From Treponema sp. (GTDB lineage: Bacteria; Spirochaetota; Spirochaetia; Treponematales; Breznakiellaceae), in NCBI GenBank assembly GCA_031268125.1, contig JAIRXT010000151.1, positions 1 through 38,500 on the forward strand: a stretch of DNA of 38,500 nt, read 5' to 3'. Under the pieces are notes generated by a model. The model was not told the origin of the DNA. It made no database searches and saw only the letters and a program-made list of their open reading frames with translations. Both the position numbers and the translations under genes were made by a program. The stretch's first letter is position 1. Each line of letters opens with the position of its first letter. This document shows, piece by piece, positions 7,045-14,931 of this stretch.

Positions 7045-9756
7045 ATGTCCGATGCTGAAGATGTTGTGGTAGAACTGCCTGCGCTGCTTAAAAATATGCA
7101 GGAAATGCTGAACGAGGAAAAATGGACCAGGGCAACGTTAAGCAACTATTCCGCCGCCCAGTTCAAGGAATTGGACGCGGTCTTAAAGGAATGCCAGGAA
7201 GCTCATCTGTATGAAGAACTAAAGACCCTGTGCGACGAACACCTTGTTCATACCAAAAACAGTATTATTGCGCTGTATATTTCCGGGATGATCGCCCTTT
7301 CCCGGCAGATTATCGACGACTCCGCAATTGTCAACCTGGTAAATATTTTTGTTGATAACCACAAGTGGGCCATTGTCAAATACCTGTGTGAAGGCATTCT
7401 GGACTACGGGGAATCAAAATTCGCCCTTCGTACTCTGGGGGACTGCTACCGGAGCGAGAACAACGAAGAAGACATTTACGGTATCTGGGAACGGCTGGTT
7501 AAGATTGACATTGAAGAAGCGGAACTGGCTAAGTCCCTGGCGGAACATTACGAAAAGCAGGGGGATGCCGCTGCGGCTGTTGATTATTACAAAAAGGCCC
7601 TCCACCGCTACATCAACAAGGGGTCCTACAAGGAAGTCAAGGATATATGGGAAAGGCTCCTGAACTATGTCCCGGAAGATCTGGACTTCTTTCTTAACGT
7701 ACAAAAGAAAATCGCCAAAAACATTGACAAGGAAAAGGCCGGCGTTCTTTTGAAAGACGTGTACGAGATCTGTAAAAAGCGGGACGACATAAGCAACTGT
7801 ATAATGATACTGAAGATTGTTTTGGACTACGATGACCGGGACAACCAGGCCCGCAGGGAAATTACCGAGTGTTACCGTAAAAACTACACCGGCCATAGCC
7901 AGCTGGAAGATTATATCCGGGTTTCCAGCCTTGCCCAGGGCCCCCGTAACGTGCGGGAAGCGATCATCGATTTTGAAAAACACATCGCCTTTGACCGGGG
8001 GAATTTTGTTTATCACCGGACCTGGGGGGTAGGCCGGATTGACAAGGTTCAGGGGGATGACATCGTTATTGATTTCGCAAAAAAACGCGGCCATTCCATG
8101 TCCCTTAAAATGGCGGTAAACGCCCTTCAAACCCTGTCAAAAAACCATATCTGGGTTCTCAAAGCGGTCTGGAAAAAGGAAAAACTCCACGAAAAGGTAA
8201 AAAACGACTATCAGTGGGCCCTGAAAACCGTGATTCGCAGTTTTGACAATTCCTGCGACATCAAACGGATCAAGGCGGAGCTGGTACCCCAGGTTCTCAG
8301 TCCCGGCGAATGGACCGGATGGAGTACCAAAGCCCGGGAGATTCTGAAATCGGACCCGAATTTCGGGGTAAGCCCGGAAAACATAGACCTGTTTACCGTC
8401 AGGGACCGGCCCATCAGCCTGGAAGAAAAACTCTACAACGAGTTCAAGGCTGAAAAAAGTTTCTTTGACCGGGCGGCTACAATCCGGGAATTTGTATCCC
8501 ACAAGGACATTGAACTTGATTCGGAGTATTTTACCGAAATGTTCGGCTATTTTACCGGGTATCTAAAATCCTACAGCCAGGTAACCGAACAAGTGGCGGC
8601 TTCTTACCTCCTGGTAAAAGACATGGCGGGCAAGTACCCCCACCTGGGGACCGGTTTTTCCCTGAACTTCAACGAAATTTTCAACGCCATTGAAGACGTA
8701 CCCTCTCTGTTTCTCAGCCTTAAGGACACCAAACTCAGGGAGACATTCCTCAGCCACGTCAAACTTTTTATTCCCAATTGGGCGGACGTGTATATCAACC
8801 TTTTCCCCTACGTTCTTTCCGCGGGTATTATCCAGCATTTGAAATCCGGCGGTTACGGGGACAAACTTACCGCCATGACCGCCGCCAGTTTTGAAAATTT
8901 CCGGGATTACCGGGAAGCGGCAGTCTGGCTTTTCAAAAATTGCAGCGGCGAAGAGTGGTACCAAAAGGCAAATATCCCCTACGAAAAACAGCTTATTATC
9001 CTTATCCACATACTGGATATAAGTTACCGGGAAATCGAAAACCACCGGGAAACTACCGAAAACCGCAAGATAAACAAACAGGTTTACAATATTCTTTTTG
9101 CCGACGGGACTCTGGACCGGTTTTTTGACGCGGCGGACGGTTATACCATTCTGCGGATCTACACTTTTATCAACGATGTAAAGGACCTTGACCCCGCGGA
9201 AAAAATCAGGCTGCGAAGCAGGATCCTTGAAAAGTTTCCGGACTTTAAATTCCTTGGGGAAGAGGAAAAGAAGGTTACCGTTCTTGGACTTATCGTTACT
9301 ATGGCGAAATACCAGGAAAAGCAAAGGCAGATGGCAAAGATTATCTCGGTGGATGTTCCGGCCAATTCCAAGGAAATTGAGTTCGCCAAGTCTCTGGGGG
9401 ATTTGCGGGAGAACGCCGAGTACAAGGCTGCCCTTGAAAAACAGGCCATCTTAAACGCCACCCTGGCGAAGCTAAACGATGAGATTGAACGGGCCCAGCT
9501 TTTCGATCCTTCCACGGTAAACACCTCCAAGGCCGGGTTCGGTACTACGGTTACCATAAAAAACAATACCAGCGGCCAGGAAGAGAGCTACACGCTGCTG
9601 GGACCCTGGGAGTCCGACCCGGATCACAATATCATTTCTTACCTGTCCCCCTTCGGCGGGACCCTGCTCAACAAGGTGGTGGGAGAACAGTTTGAATTCT
9701 CCGCAAACAATGAAAAAATCTCTTATGTGGTGGAAAAAATAAGCGCCGCCGTTTAG
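7045..9756 (+). CDS. greA: Large GreA-type transcription elongation factor with long N-terminal repeat region
   Basis: The C-terminal about 150 residues match GreA. A coiled coil carries the acidic tip GDLRENAEYKAA (about 785-796), which reaches into the RNA polymerase channel to stimulate transcript cleavage, followed by an FKBP-like domain ending at residue 903. The preceding about 750 residues are mainly helical TPR-like repeats (for example EHYEKQGDAAAAVDYYKKAL near 175), plus a segment around 325-350 (FVYHRTWGVGRIDKVQGDDIVIDFAKK) resembling a small CarD-like or SH3-like barrel. Normal GreA has about 158 aa, but I recall spirochaetes encoding about 900-aa versions, so the fusion is lineage-typical. 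ATG 7045 is preceded by AGAGGAG seven bases away; a TTG six bases upstream would overlap that site and is rejected. Second gene of the operon. Confidence 0.88.
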   Translation: MSDAEDVVVELPALLKNMQEMLNEEKWTRATLSNYSAAQFKELDAVLKECQEAHLYEELKTLCDEHLVHTKNSIIALYISGMIALSRQIIDDSAIVNLVNIFVDNHKWAIVKYLCEGILDYGESKFALRTLGDCYRSENNEEDIYGIWERLVKIDIEEAELAKSLAEHYEKQGDAAAAVDYYKKALHRYINKGSYKEVKDIWERLLNYVPEDLDFFLNVQKKIAKNIDKEKAGVLLKDVYEICKKRDDISNCIMILKIVLDYDDRDNQARREITECYRKNYTGHSQLEDYIRVSSLAQGPRNVREAIIDFEKHIAFDRGNFVYHRTWGVGRIDKVQGDDIVIDFAKKRGHSMSLKMAVNALQTLSKNHIWVLKAVWKKEKLHEKVKNDYQWALKTVIRSFDNSCDIKRIKAELVPQVLSPGEWTGWSTKAREILKSDPNFGVSPENIDLFTVRDRPISLEEKLYNEFKAEKSFFDRAATIREFVSHKDIELDSEYFTEMFGYFTGYLKSYSQVTEQVAASYLLVKDMAGKYPHLGTGFSLNFNEIFNAIEDVPSLFLSLKDTKLRETFLSHVKLFIPNWADVYINLFPYVLSAGIIQHLKSGGYGDKLTAMTAASFENFRDYREAAVWLFKNCSGEEWYQKANIPYEKQLIILIHILDISYREIENHRETTENRKINKQVYNILFADGTLDRFFDAADGYTILRIYTFINDVKDLDPAEKIRLRSRILEKFPDFKFLGEEEKKVTVLGLIVTMAKYQEKQRQMAKIISVDVPANSKEIEFAKSLGDLRENAEYKAALEKQAILNATLAKLNDEIERAQLFDPSTVNTSKAGFGTTVTIKNNTSGQEESYTLLGPWESDPDHNIISYLSPFGGTLLNKVVGEQFEFSANNEKISYVVEKISAAV

Positions 9757-9794
9757 AATTTGTCATAACACTGGGTAGTACAGGATATGTAAGA

Positions 9795-12008
9795 ATGTGG
9801 ATAAAATGGCCAAAAACAACGGTTCTGTTGTTTCTTATACTCGCCGGGGGGAACGTTTTTGGGCAGCAGCGTCCCCCCATCGATCTGGTACTGCTTCTGG
9901 ATACGTCTTCTGGTATGAGCGGTTACTACAGCCAAGTTAACCACTACCTTACCGGTTCATTTTTAAGCGATAATTTGCAGTTGGGTGATACTTTTCATCT
10001 TATCGCCTTTTCGGACAAACCCCGGATGGAGATTGCCCGCCGTGTTGAAAGTCAGGGGGACCTGGAGACCATCATCGGCCGTATGCTGCTGATGTACCCG
10101 CTGGAACCTCAGGCGGATATTCCCGCCGCCCTTTCTTTTGCGAAAACCTACACGGAAAATTTGAACCCTTCCCGGCAGCGGAAAATCGTTGTCCTGAGCC
10201 TTGGAGGGGGGACCGAGTCCTTCCCGCGTCTACTGGAAGAATCCCGGTTGCGAATGGGCGGCATTGGTCTTGAGCATATAAACCCTGCGGAACTTCCCCC
10301 TGCCCGTCCTGCCGCCCCTATAACAAGCCCCAGAACAGAGCCCCAGCCGGTGCCTCCAATTCCCCGGACGGAACCTCAACCGGCGTCTCCAGCCCCCAGG
10401 CAGGAGCCCCAGCCGGCGTCTCCTCCAGTCCCTAGGCAGGAACCTCAGCCGGCATCGCCAAGCCCCCGGACGGAACCCCAGCCGGCGTCCCCGCCACCAG
10501 CCTCCAGAACAGAGCCTCAGCCGGTATCCCCTCCAGTCGTCCCTAGGCAGGAACCCCAACCGGTGCCTCCAACTCCCAGGACGGAACTTCTGCCGACGTT
10601 TCCACCATCAGGCCCCAGGCCAATTCCCCGGCCGGTGTCTCCAGCCCCCACGGAACCTCAGCCGGCATCGCCAAGCCCCCAGCCGGCGTCCCCGCCGCCA
10701 GCCCCCAGGACAGAGCCTCAGCCGGTATCCCCTCCAGTCGTCCCTAGGCAGGAACCTCAGCCGGCATCGCCAAGCCCCAGGACGGAACCCCAGCCGGCGT
10801 CCCCGCCGCCAAGCCCCGGAACAGAGCCCCAGCCGGTATCCCCTCCAGTCCCTAGGCAGGAGCCTCAGCAGGTGCCTCCAGCTCCCAGGGCGGAACTTCT
10901 GCCGGCGTTTCCACCATCAGGTCCCCGGCCGATACCCCGGCCGGTGTCCCCAGTCCCCACAGAGCCTCAGCGGGCATCGCCAAGCCCCGGAACGGAGCCC
11001 CAGCCGGTGCCTCCAGCCCCCACGGAACCTCAGCCATCAGCTTTACCGCCAAACCCCGGAACAGCGCCTTCGGCCCCAGCAGCAAGCCCCAGGACGGAGC
11101 CTCAGCCGGTGCCTCCCAGACCGGAGCCGGAATTACTCCCAATCCCCGAACCGGCCTCAAATCCTGAATTCGAGTCTCCGCCGCCCGGACCGGAACCGTC
11201 GGCGGTTTCCGAATCCCCTCAGGCCTCTGAACCTGAGCCGCCGCGGGAATCCGTGACGGTTCCGCCCTCCCCCGTAACTCCGCGAACCGTTCCCCAAAGG
11301 GCCGGAAGACTTATACATGCGGACGGAGACAGGATAATTATTTTTATCTGTTTGGGACTCCTGGGTTTTGTGCTACTGGGCCTGGCGGCGTTCTTTGTAG
11401 TCCGCCGTCTCCACAAATCCCCCAACAGGGCGGTAGCCAAGGCGGCGCAAAACCACTCCGCCGGTTCTCCGGGTAAAACCCCTCAGAAGAATCCTCGAAT
11501 TCAGGCAAAAAAACCTCCCCGGAACACTGTTCCCGTTACCGCGGAACAGCCGCCCCCACGGACAGAGGAACCCTACCGGCCGCCCCGCAGGGAAAATCCC
11601 TATACGGACAAACCCGTTCAAAAACTCGAATACGGTTCACCTTTCATGATCAAGCTCTTCGTGGCGGATCAGAACACCCTTATCGGCAAACGGAATACCC
11701 ACCTGGTAAAGCCCGGTTTTACCTATACGGTGGGGGGCGGCAAATCGGATTTCCTCATCTTCCTGGTTCCCGTCCCCCCAAATCTGGGAGAACTGAAATA
11801 CGAAACATCGGGCTGTACGTTTTATCCCCGCAAGCCGGTCTACTTTCCCGATACCGGCAGCAACCCCGTGCATGACTGTATCGGGAAGACCATCAGGATT
11901 ATGTCGGACAAGGGTTATGAGCTTTTCATACGGCTGGAACTGCACGAGGATCCCCTGGTGGAACTGAACCAGCTTATGCTGTCTATCAATATTCCAAATT
12001 TATCCTAA
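9795..12008 (+). CDS. Exported von Willebrand A-domain protein with proline-rich stalk and transmembrane anchor
   Basis: The 737-aa product begins with a signal peptide (residues 1 to about 23). A VWA-like domain follows (about 28-160). Its metal-site motif is DTSSGMS, so the third position of the usual D-x-S-x-S is glycine. Residues about 165-500 are a proline/glutamine-rich low-complexity region of short units such as PRTEPQPASPP and PRQEPQPVSPP. A single hydrophobic helix (about 514-536, IIIFICLGLLGFVLLGLAAFFVV) is followed by a basic segment and a C-terminal globular domain of about 200 residues that I do not recognise (it contains TYTVGGGKSDFLIFLVPVP). Predicted topology places the VWA domain and stalk in the periplasm and the C-terminal domain in the cytoplasm. 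It follows the GreA fusion by 38 bp and may share its transcript. Function unknown; a mechanical or adhesive envelope role is a guess. Confidence 0.8.
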   Translation: MWIKWPKTTVLLFLILAGGNVFGQQRPPIDLVLLLDTSSGMSGYYSQVNHYLTGSFLSDNLQLGDTFHLIAFSDKPRMEIARRVESQGDLETIIGRMLLMYPLEPQADIPAALSFAKTYTENLNPSRQRKIVVLSLGGGTESFPRLLEESRLRMGGIGLEHINPAELPPARPAAPITSPRTEPQPVPPIPRTEPQPASPAPRQEPQPASPPVPRQEPQPASPSPRTEPQPASPPPASRTEPQPVSPPVVPRQEPQPVPPTPRTELLPTFPPSGPRPIPRPVSPAPTEPQPASPSPQPASPPPAPRTEPQPVSPPVVPRQEPQPASPSPRTEPQPASPPPSPGTEPQPVSPPVPRQEPQQVPPAPRAELLPAFPPSGPRPIPRPVSPVPTEPQRASPSPGTEPQPVPPAPTEPQPSALPPNPGTAPSAPAASPRTEPQPVPPRPEPELLPIPEPASNPEFESPPPGPEPSAVSESPQASEPEPPRESVTVPPSPVTPRTVPQRAGRLIHADGDRIIIFICLGLLGFVLLGLAAFFVVRRLHKSPNRAVAKAAQNHSAGSPGKTPQKNPRIQAKKPPRNTVPVTAEQPPPRTEEPYRPPRRENPYTDKPVQKLEYGSPFMIKLFVADQNTLIGKRNTHLVKPGFTYTVGGGKSDFLIFLVPVPPNLGELKYETSGCTFYPRKPVYFPDTGSNPVHDCIGKTIRIMSDKGYELFIRLELHEDPLVELNQLMLSINIPNLS
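10327..11301 (+). repeat. Proline-rich coding minisatellite with nested duplications
   Basis: Short units of 10-13 codons encoding P-R-(T/Q)-E-P-Q-P-x-x-P-P are repeated across about 970 bp. Higher-order copies are visible. A 47-bp stretch at 10509-10555 recurs exactly at 10710-10756 (67 codons later). A related block starts at 10821 and again reaches the phrase ELLPxFPPSGPRPIPRPVSP. The string CCTAGGCAGG occurs four times. The arrangement fits in-frame slippage or recombination. Confidence 0.85.
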
Positions 12009-12040
12009 GGAAGCGCCGGTTTATCCGCAGCCCCCCTAAC

Positions 12041-12205
12041 CTAAACTTGACCCACAATTAAGCCCGGTTCTTTGCCGTTACGGCGAAGAACCGGGTGGTC
12101 AAATATCAAACGTAACACTTTGTAGATATCTCTTCCCTACGATAAAGCTAAATTTGACCCGTATCGTGTACCCGGCCCCGGCGGAACATTGTGGATCAAG
12201 TTTAG
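12041..12205. mobile_element. 165-bp MITE-like element with 18-bp inverted ends and 8-bp target duplication
   Basis: The left end (12041-12058, CTAAACTTGACCCACAAT) and the reverse complement of the right end (12188-12205) match at 17 of 18 positions. The perfect 8-bp direct repeat CCCCTAAC flanks the element (12033-12040 and 12206-12213). The right copy contains the stop codon of the neighbouring HEAT-repeat gene. A third, direct copy of the end motif (CTAAATTTGACCC) lies inside at 12148-12160. There is no coding capacity, so mobilisation would need a transposase in trans. Repeated subterminal copies and an 8-bp duplication would suit an IS21-type parent, but that assignment is speculative. 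Confidence 0.75.
12063..12095. terminator. Hairpin inside the MITE-like element
   Basis: CCCGGTTCTT (12063-12072) pairs with AAGAACCGGG (12086-12095). After a T-G pair the stem continues as GCCG/CGGC around a TTA loop, giving a 15-bp stem. It lies between two convergent genes and could act as a shared transcription barrier, although no T-run follows. Confidence 0.4.
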
Positions 12206-12208
12206 CCC

Positions 12209-13600
12209 CTAACGGGTCAGTACATCCAGCGTAAGCTGAGCCTTGCGGGCCAGGGACTGATTACGGTTTTCCGCAAGGGCCCGGACATCTTCTACAAGAC
12301 TGCGGAAGCCGTTGTTGGCGGCCATGTCCAGGGCAATAGATTTTTCAACCGTATCCCCGGAGCCGATAAAACGGCGGGCAAGGGACTCCAGCTTGTCCGA
12401 TTTTGCGATCCCCACAACTTTTAACAAGCCGTTGTACAGGGCGCTTTGATTGCGGGACTTGGCGTCATCCAGAGCGGCAACAATTTTTTCAATATGGGCA
12501 TCCGCGTCGTTTGCCGCCAGCATTTCCGCGGAACGGATTCGTACCATATCGGAGTTTTTCCGCTCTTCAAACAGGGAAACCAGGATGGCCGCGGTTTCCC
12601 TGTTGTTTATGGCCCCCAGTGCCCGGATAGATTCGTCCCGAACCTGGGGAACATCGTCCCGCTCGCAACGGTATTTCAGATAAGGAACCGCCTCCTCCAG
12701 CCTGCGTTCCCGGCTGGCCTGGGCCGCACTGATGCGGGTACGGTAGTAGGAATCCCTAAAGGCCTCCAAAATGGCCTTGTCCACATCTTCTCCCTTAAAA
12801 GGCCCCAGGGCCGCAACGGCGCTGGAACGGACATTAGGGTCCCCGTCGGATACGGCGGCAATGATTGCCGGCAGGCCCTGTTCATCACCGGTTTTTGAAA
12901 GAGCCTCCAGGGCGGCCATGCGGAGGGTAACGCGGTTTTCGCTATTAGACACGATGCCGCTTAAAAAAGAAACGCTTCCGGCAGACTTGGTTTCCCCAAT
13001 CGCGGTTATTATTTCCCGGCGGTATTCCTCCGGGGGGTCCTCCCCGGTATAATAGCCGCCCAAAAATTCGGCCGTTTCCTCGGCAAGTTCCCGGTTCGCC
13101 GCCGAAACCCTGCCCAGGGCCCGGATGGCGGAGATCATGAAGCGCCGTTCCTTAGTCCCGACAAGTTTCCGCAGCGGTTCCGCGGCGCTTTCCGCCTTTA
13201 CCTTGCCAAGATAATCTATAGCGGCGGTAACCGTTTCGTTAGTCTCCTGATCCCGCTCCTCTATGGCCCGGATTGCCCGTTCCTCCAGCCCGCCCTTATC
13301 ACGGTCCCCGAAAAAAACAAAAACCCCCCGCAGAATATTCCGGTTCCGGGTGTTTTGCACCAGCGTAATCAATTCGGCGTCCAGGGAATCTTCCTGCTCG
13401 TTTTGAAGGGACTGGATCAAGGCGGCAATTTCAGTCTCCGTGCCGTAGCGGATAGTGGTAAGGCGGGCGGACTCCTCACCTGCAACGTCCGGGGATTCTG
13501 CGGCGGCGGCGAAGACAAGCGGCAGCATACAGAGCGCCGCCCCCAGAACAGGGACCGCAAGGAAACGCCGGAAGGACAGCCTCCGGGAAAAATTAGTCAT
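12209..13600 (-). CDS. Exported HEAT-repeat protein
   Basis: The 463-aa product has a cleavable-looking signal peptide (residues 1 to about 34: basic start, hydrophobic core LAVPVLGAALCMLPLVFAAAA). The rest is a chain of about 30-residue helical repeats of HEAT type. Good examples are VRSSAVAALGPFKGEDVDKAILEAF and VRDESIRALGAINNRETAAILVSLF. HEAT solenoids usually bind other proteins, so a periplasmic scaffold is likely. The start codon overlaps the end of tgt by 8 bp (ATGACTAA) and has GGAGG a few bases upstream, so the gene is translationally coupled to tgt. Its stop codon lies within the 8-bp target duplication of the adjacent MITE-like element. That insertion therefore happened right at the 3' end without disrupting the protein. 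Confidence 0.8.
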   Translation of the reverse strand: MTNFSRRLSFRRFLAVPVLGAALCMLPLVFAAAAESPDVAGEESARLTTIRYGTETEIAALIQSLQNEQEDSLDAELITLVQNTRNRNILRGVFVFFGDRDKGGLEERAIRAIEERDQETNETVTAAIDYLGKVKAESAAEPLRKLVGTKERRFMISAIRALGRVSAANRELAEETAEFLGGYYTGEDPPEEYRREIITAIGETKSAGSVSFLSGIVSNSENRVTLRMAALEALSKTGDEQGLPAIIAAVSDGDPNVRSSAVAALGPFKGEDVDKAILEAFRDSYYRTRISAAQASRERRLEEAVPYLKYRCERDDVPQVRDESIRALGAINNRETAAILVSLFEERKNSDMVRIRSAEMLAANDADAHIEKIVAALDDAKSRNQSALYNGLLKVVGIAKSDKLESLARRFIGSGDTVEKSIALDMAANNGFRSLVEDVRALAENRNQSLARKAQLTLDVLTR

Positions 13601-14726
13601 GACCCCCCTCCGAATATTTCGACAGGAATTCCTTCATAAAACCAGGGAAACAGTCCTTGGTTATCGCTTCCCGGGCCATTCCGGTTAAATTATGAAGAAA
13701 ATACAGGTTATGATAACTTAACAACATGGAACAAAGAATCTCCTGGGTCTTAAAAAGGTGCCGCAGATACGCACGGCTGTAGGTCCGGCAGACCTTGCAG
13801 CCGCATTCCTCATCTATCGGCGAAAAATTCATCGCATTTTTGGCTTTTTTTATCGAAACGGGGCCCCGGCGGGTATAGGCCCGGCCGTTGCGGCCCTCCC
13901 GTGTAGGGACCACACAGTCAAACATATCAACCCCCGCCCTTATGGCTCCAAGAATATACTCCGGGGTCCCAATACCCATGACATAACGGGGCTTGTTTTT
14001 GGGCAGCAGGGCGGCGCTGAGGTCCAGGTACTCAAAAAACACCTCCGCCGGTTCCCCCACAGAAAGCCCCCCGATGGCGATGCCGGGAGTATCCGCTGCG
14101 GCACATTCCAGGGCGCTCCGCTCCCGCAGATCCTTAAAAAAATTACCCTGCATTATGGCGAAGAGCTTCCCCCCGTAACCCAGATCCCGCTTTTCCGTCC
14201 AGTGGGCGCAGGCCCGGGAAAGCCAGCGGCCCGTAATATCCAGGGCCGTCTCCGCCTCCTGCCGGCTTACCCCGTAGCCCGTGCAGTAATCCAGCTGCAT
14301 CTGAATATCGCTTCCCAGGATGGTTTGAATATCGACCGCCTTTTCCGGCGACAAAAAATGACCGGAACCGTCAATATGGGAACGGAATTCCGCCCCTTCC
14401 ACCCCAATCTTGCGGAACGGGGCCAGGGAAAAAACCTGGTAGCCCCCCGAATCCGTCAAAAAATTACGGCCCCAGCCCGTAAAGCCGTGGAGCCCCCCGG
14501 CGGCGCCGATAACCGCGGTCCCGGGCCGCAGATACAGATGATAGGTATTTGCCAGAATTATTTCAAAACCAATTTCTTTCAGATCATCTTTGGAGACGGC
14601 TTTAACGGTCCCGTTGGTTCCCACCGGCATAAAGACCGGGGTATGCAGTTCCCCGTGGGGCAGTTCCAGTACCCCCGTCCGGGCGGGACAGGAAGGATCG
14701 CTATGGTGTACAGTAAAAAAATCCAT
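13593..14726 (-). CDS. tgt: Queuine tRNA-guanine transglycosylase
   Basis: Tgt exchanges guanine-34 for preQ1 (queuosine pathway) in tRNAs with GUN anticodons. From the GTG-initiated numbering (378 aa) the product has DSGGYQVF with the general-base Asp93, the base-recognition motif GGLSVGEP (221-228), the nucleophile Asp271 in MFDCVVPTR, and the zinc site C309-x-C311-x2-C314 with H340. Length is normal. GTG (14729) and ATG (14726) are adjacent; I chose ATG, and neither has a strong ribosome binding site. A TATACT box lies only about six bases before the start, so the transcript may be nearly leaderless. First gene of a two-gene unit with the HEAT protein. Confidence 0.95.
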   Translation of the reverse strand: MDFFTVHHSDPSCPARTGVLELPHGELHTPVFMPVGTNGTVKAVSKDDLKEIGFEIILANTYHLYLRPGTAVIGAAGGLHGFTGWGRNFLTDSGGYQVFSLAPFRKIGVEGAEFRSHIDGSGHFLSPEKAVDIQTILGSDIQMQLDYCTGYGVSRQEAETALDITGRWLSRACAHWTEKRDLGYGGKLFAIMQGNFFKDLRERSALECAAADTPGIAIGGLSVGEPAEVFFEYLDLSAALLPKNKPRYVMGIGTPEYILGAIRAGVDMFDCVVPTREGRNGRAYTRRGPVSIKKAKNAMNFSPIDEECGCKVCRTYSRAYLRHLFKTQEILCSMLLSYHNLYFLHNLTGMAREAITKDCFPGFMKEFLSKYSEGGHD

Positions 14727-14729
14727 CAC

Positions 14730-14931
14730 ACGAGTATACCAAAAAAACGGGAAATACTCACGCCCCTTTGCCAGAAATTCAAAGTATCAAAATTTCATGC
14801 CAAGATAGAAGCTTGGGCGGGGAACTATTCAAGCGATTGATTGACAATTTTGGGAGTGTGCCAGGGGCGACCAGTTCCCCTTGGAGAGAGGGGGCCTCCC
14901 TTTAATAAATTTCTGCTTGGCCATGCCCCGG
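14730..14931. other. Intergenic region between the outer-membrane barrel gene and tgt
   Basis: I see no gene here. It must carry the end of the barrel/LolA/MMPL transcript and the promoter of tgt on the minus strand. A weak AGGGG/CCCCT hairpin (14863-14881) and a TATACT box near 14732-14737 are the only signals found. Neither is decisive. Confidence 0.35.

Noticed and set aside
10327..11301. Regularly spaced repeats read as a CRISPR array
   Set aside because: Units are in frame, degenerate, of variable length, without unique spacers, and encode an obvious proline-rich region; no cas genes are present.
13758..14840. 360-codon plus-strand frame across tgt
   Set aside because: Its sequence is the antisense of conserved Tgt motifs. 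No domain or ribosome binding site supports it.
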